Below are positions 63,789-64,000 of a DNA stretch of 64,000 nucleotides, one piece after another. The position numbers and the translations under genes are program-made. Numbering within the stretch: position 1 is the stretch's first letter; every line of letters begins with the position of its first letter. The notes beneath the pieces are model-generated. The model saw nothing but the letters and a program-made list of their open reading frames with translations. It was not told where the DNA came from and made no database searches. Source of the DNA: an uncultured Pseudomonadota bacterium (lineage in GTDB: Bacteria; Myxococcota_A; UBA796; JAFGLY01); assembly GCA_937912125.1 (NCBI GenBank), contig CALDOK010000393.1:1-64000 (forward strand), read 5' to 3'.

Positions 63789-64000
63789 CTAGCGAGTGTA
63801 GCTGACGCTCTCGAGCAGCTGCTCCGGGACGGGGCTGCTCGAGCTGCCCAGGCCCCAGGCGCTCAGGGTCAGGTCGGCGGCGCCTACCTCGATGATCACG
63901 TAGCCGATCTGCCCCTCATGGCTGGTGGTGTCCGCGGCGATGACCGGGAAGGCAAGCAGGTCGCGCACACCGGCCTCGGGGTCCTCTGGATCGATGAGCC
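63789..64000 (-). CDS. C-terminal end of an unrecognised protein (partial)
   Basis: The last 70 residues of a gene that begins beyond the right edge, ending in TAG. The visible part contains PEDPEAGVRDLLAFPVIAAD and GYVIIEVGAADLTLSAWGLG, mixed strands with no recognised motif. It is convergent with the membrane-protein gene at 62826. Codon use is typical of the window, with G or C in nearly all third positions, which supports that it is coding. Confidence 0.6.
   Translation of the reverse strand, partial: LIDPEDPEAGVRDLLAFPVIAADTTSHEGQIGYVIIEVGAADLTLSAWGLGSSSSPVPEQLLESVSYTR

Overview
The window is very GC-rich and densely coding, and looks like a chromosomal segment from a myxobacterium or a close relative (phylum Myxococcota). 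The pointers are: many lipoproteins and signal-peptide proteins; three proteins ending in a short Gly-Cys / hydrophobic / Arg-rich tail of the MYXO-CTERM kind; thrombospondin type-3 (TSP3) calcium-binding repeats; a MopE-type Cys/Asp motif; a Ser/Thr kinase fused to WD40 repeats; a caspase fused to PPC domains; and a large mixed fatty-acyl/PKS/NRPS enzyme. No tRNA, rRNA or CRISPR array was found. The taxonomic call is inference from gene content.

Layout. 1-11 kb: the N-terminal part of an alpha-2-macroglobulin (runs off the left edge), a HExxH membrane protein, a GNAT acetyltransferase, a GH18-like lipoprotein, a lipoprotein with a sorting tail, an unknown protein, a truncated MopE/FG-GAP lipoprotein, an outer-membrane barrel candidate and a YceI lipoprotein. 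11-12.3 kb: a PHP phosphoesterase and a 320-base gap holding a large imperfect inverted repeat. 12.3-20.8 kb: one co-directional, mostly overlapping run of seven genes: an anchor-domain lipoprotein, a membrane protein, two tandem copies of an OmpA-family gene plus TSP3-repeat gene pair, and a small secreted protein. 20.9-23.8 kb: four small genes of mixed strand. 23.9-27.7 kb: a dipeptide-type ABC importer operon (two permeases and a binding protein) without ATPases. 27.9-31.0 kb: a sigma-like factor overlapping a protein that joins a zinc-finger anti-sigma-like N-terminus, a helical repeat region and a CHAT (caspase-like) protease domain.

31.1-51.7 kb is the most distinctive part: a roughly 3,060-residue synthase (FAAL-ACP-KS-KR-ACP-C-A-PCP-C-reductase, no acyltransferase) whose last domain resembles cyanobacterial acyl-ACP reductase rather than the usual NRPS reductase; a divergent lipoprotein; three translationally coupled radical-SAM enzymes; a UDP-galactopyranose-mutase-like flavoprotein; a GT-C glycosyltransferase; and a carbamoyltransferase with its two small membrane partners, placed just downstream of an ECF sigma/anti-sigma pair. 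It may be a natural-product or surface glycolipid cluster; that they act together is inference from proximity.

51.8-64 kb: a thioredoxin-like protein, the kinase-WD40 protein, a beta-helix lipoprotein, a frameshifted REP-associated (Y1) transposase beside a symmetric set of palindromic repeats, a small lipoprotein, a five-PPC caspase, a small membrane protein, and the C-terminal end of an unrecognised gene at the right edge.
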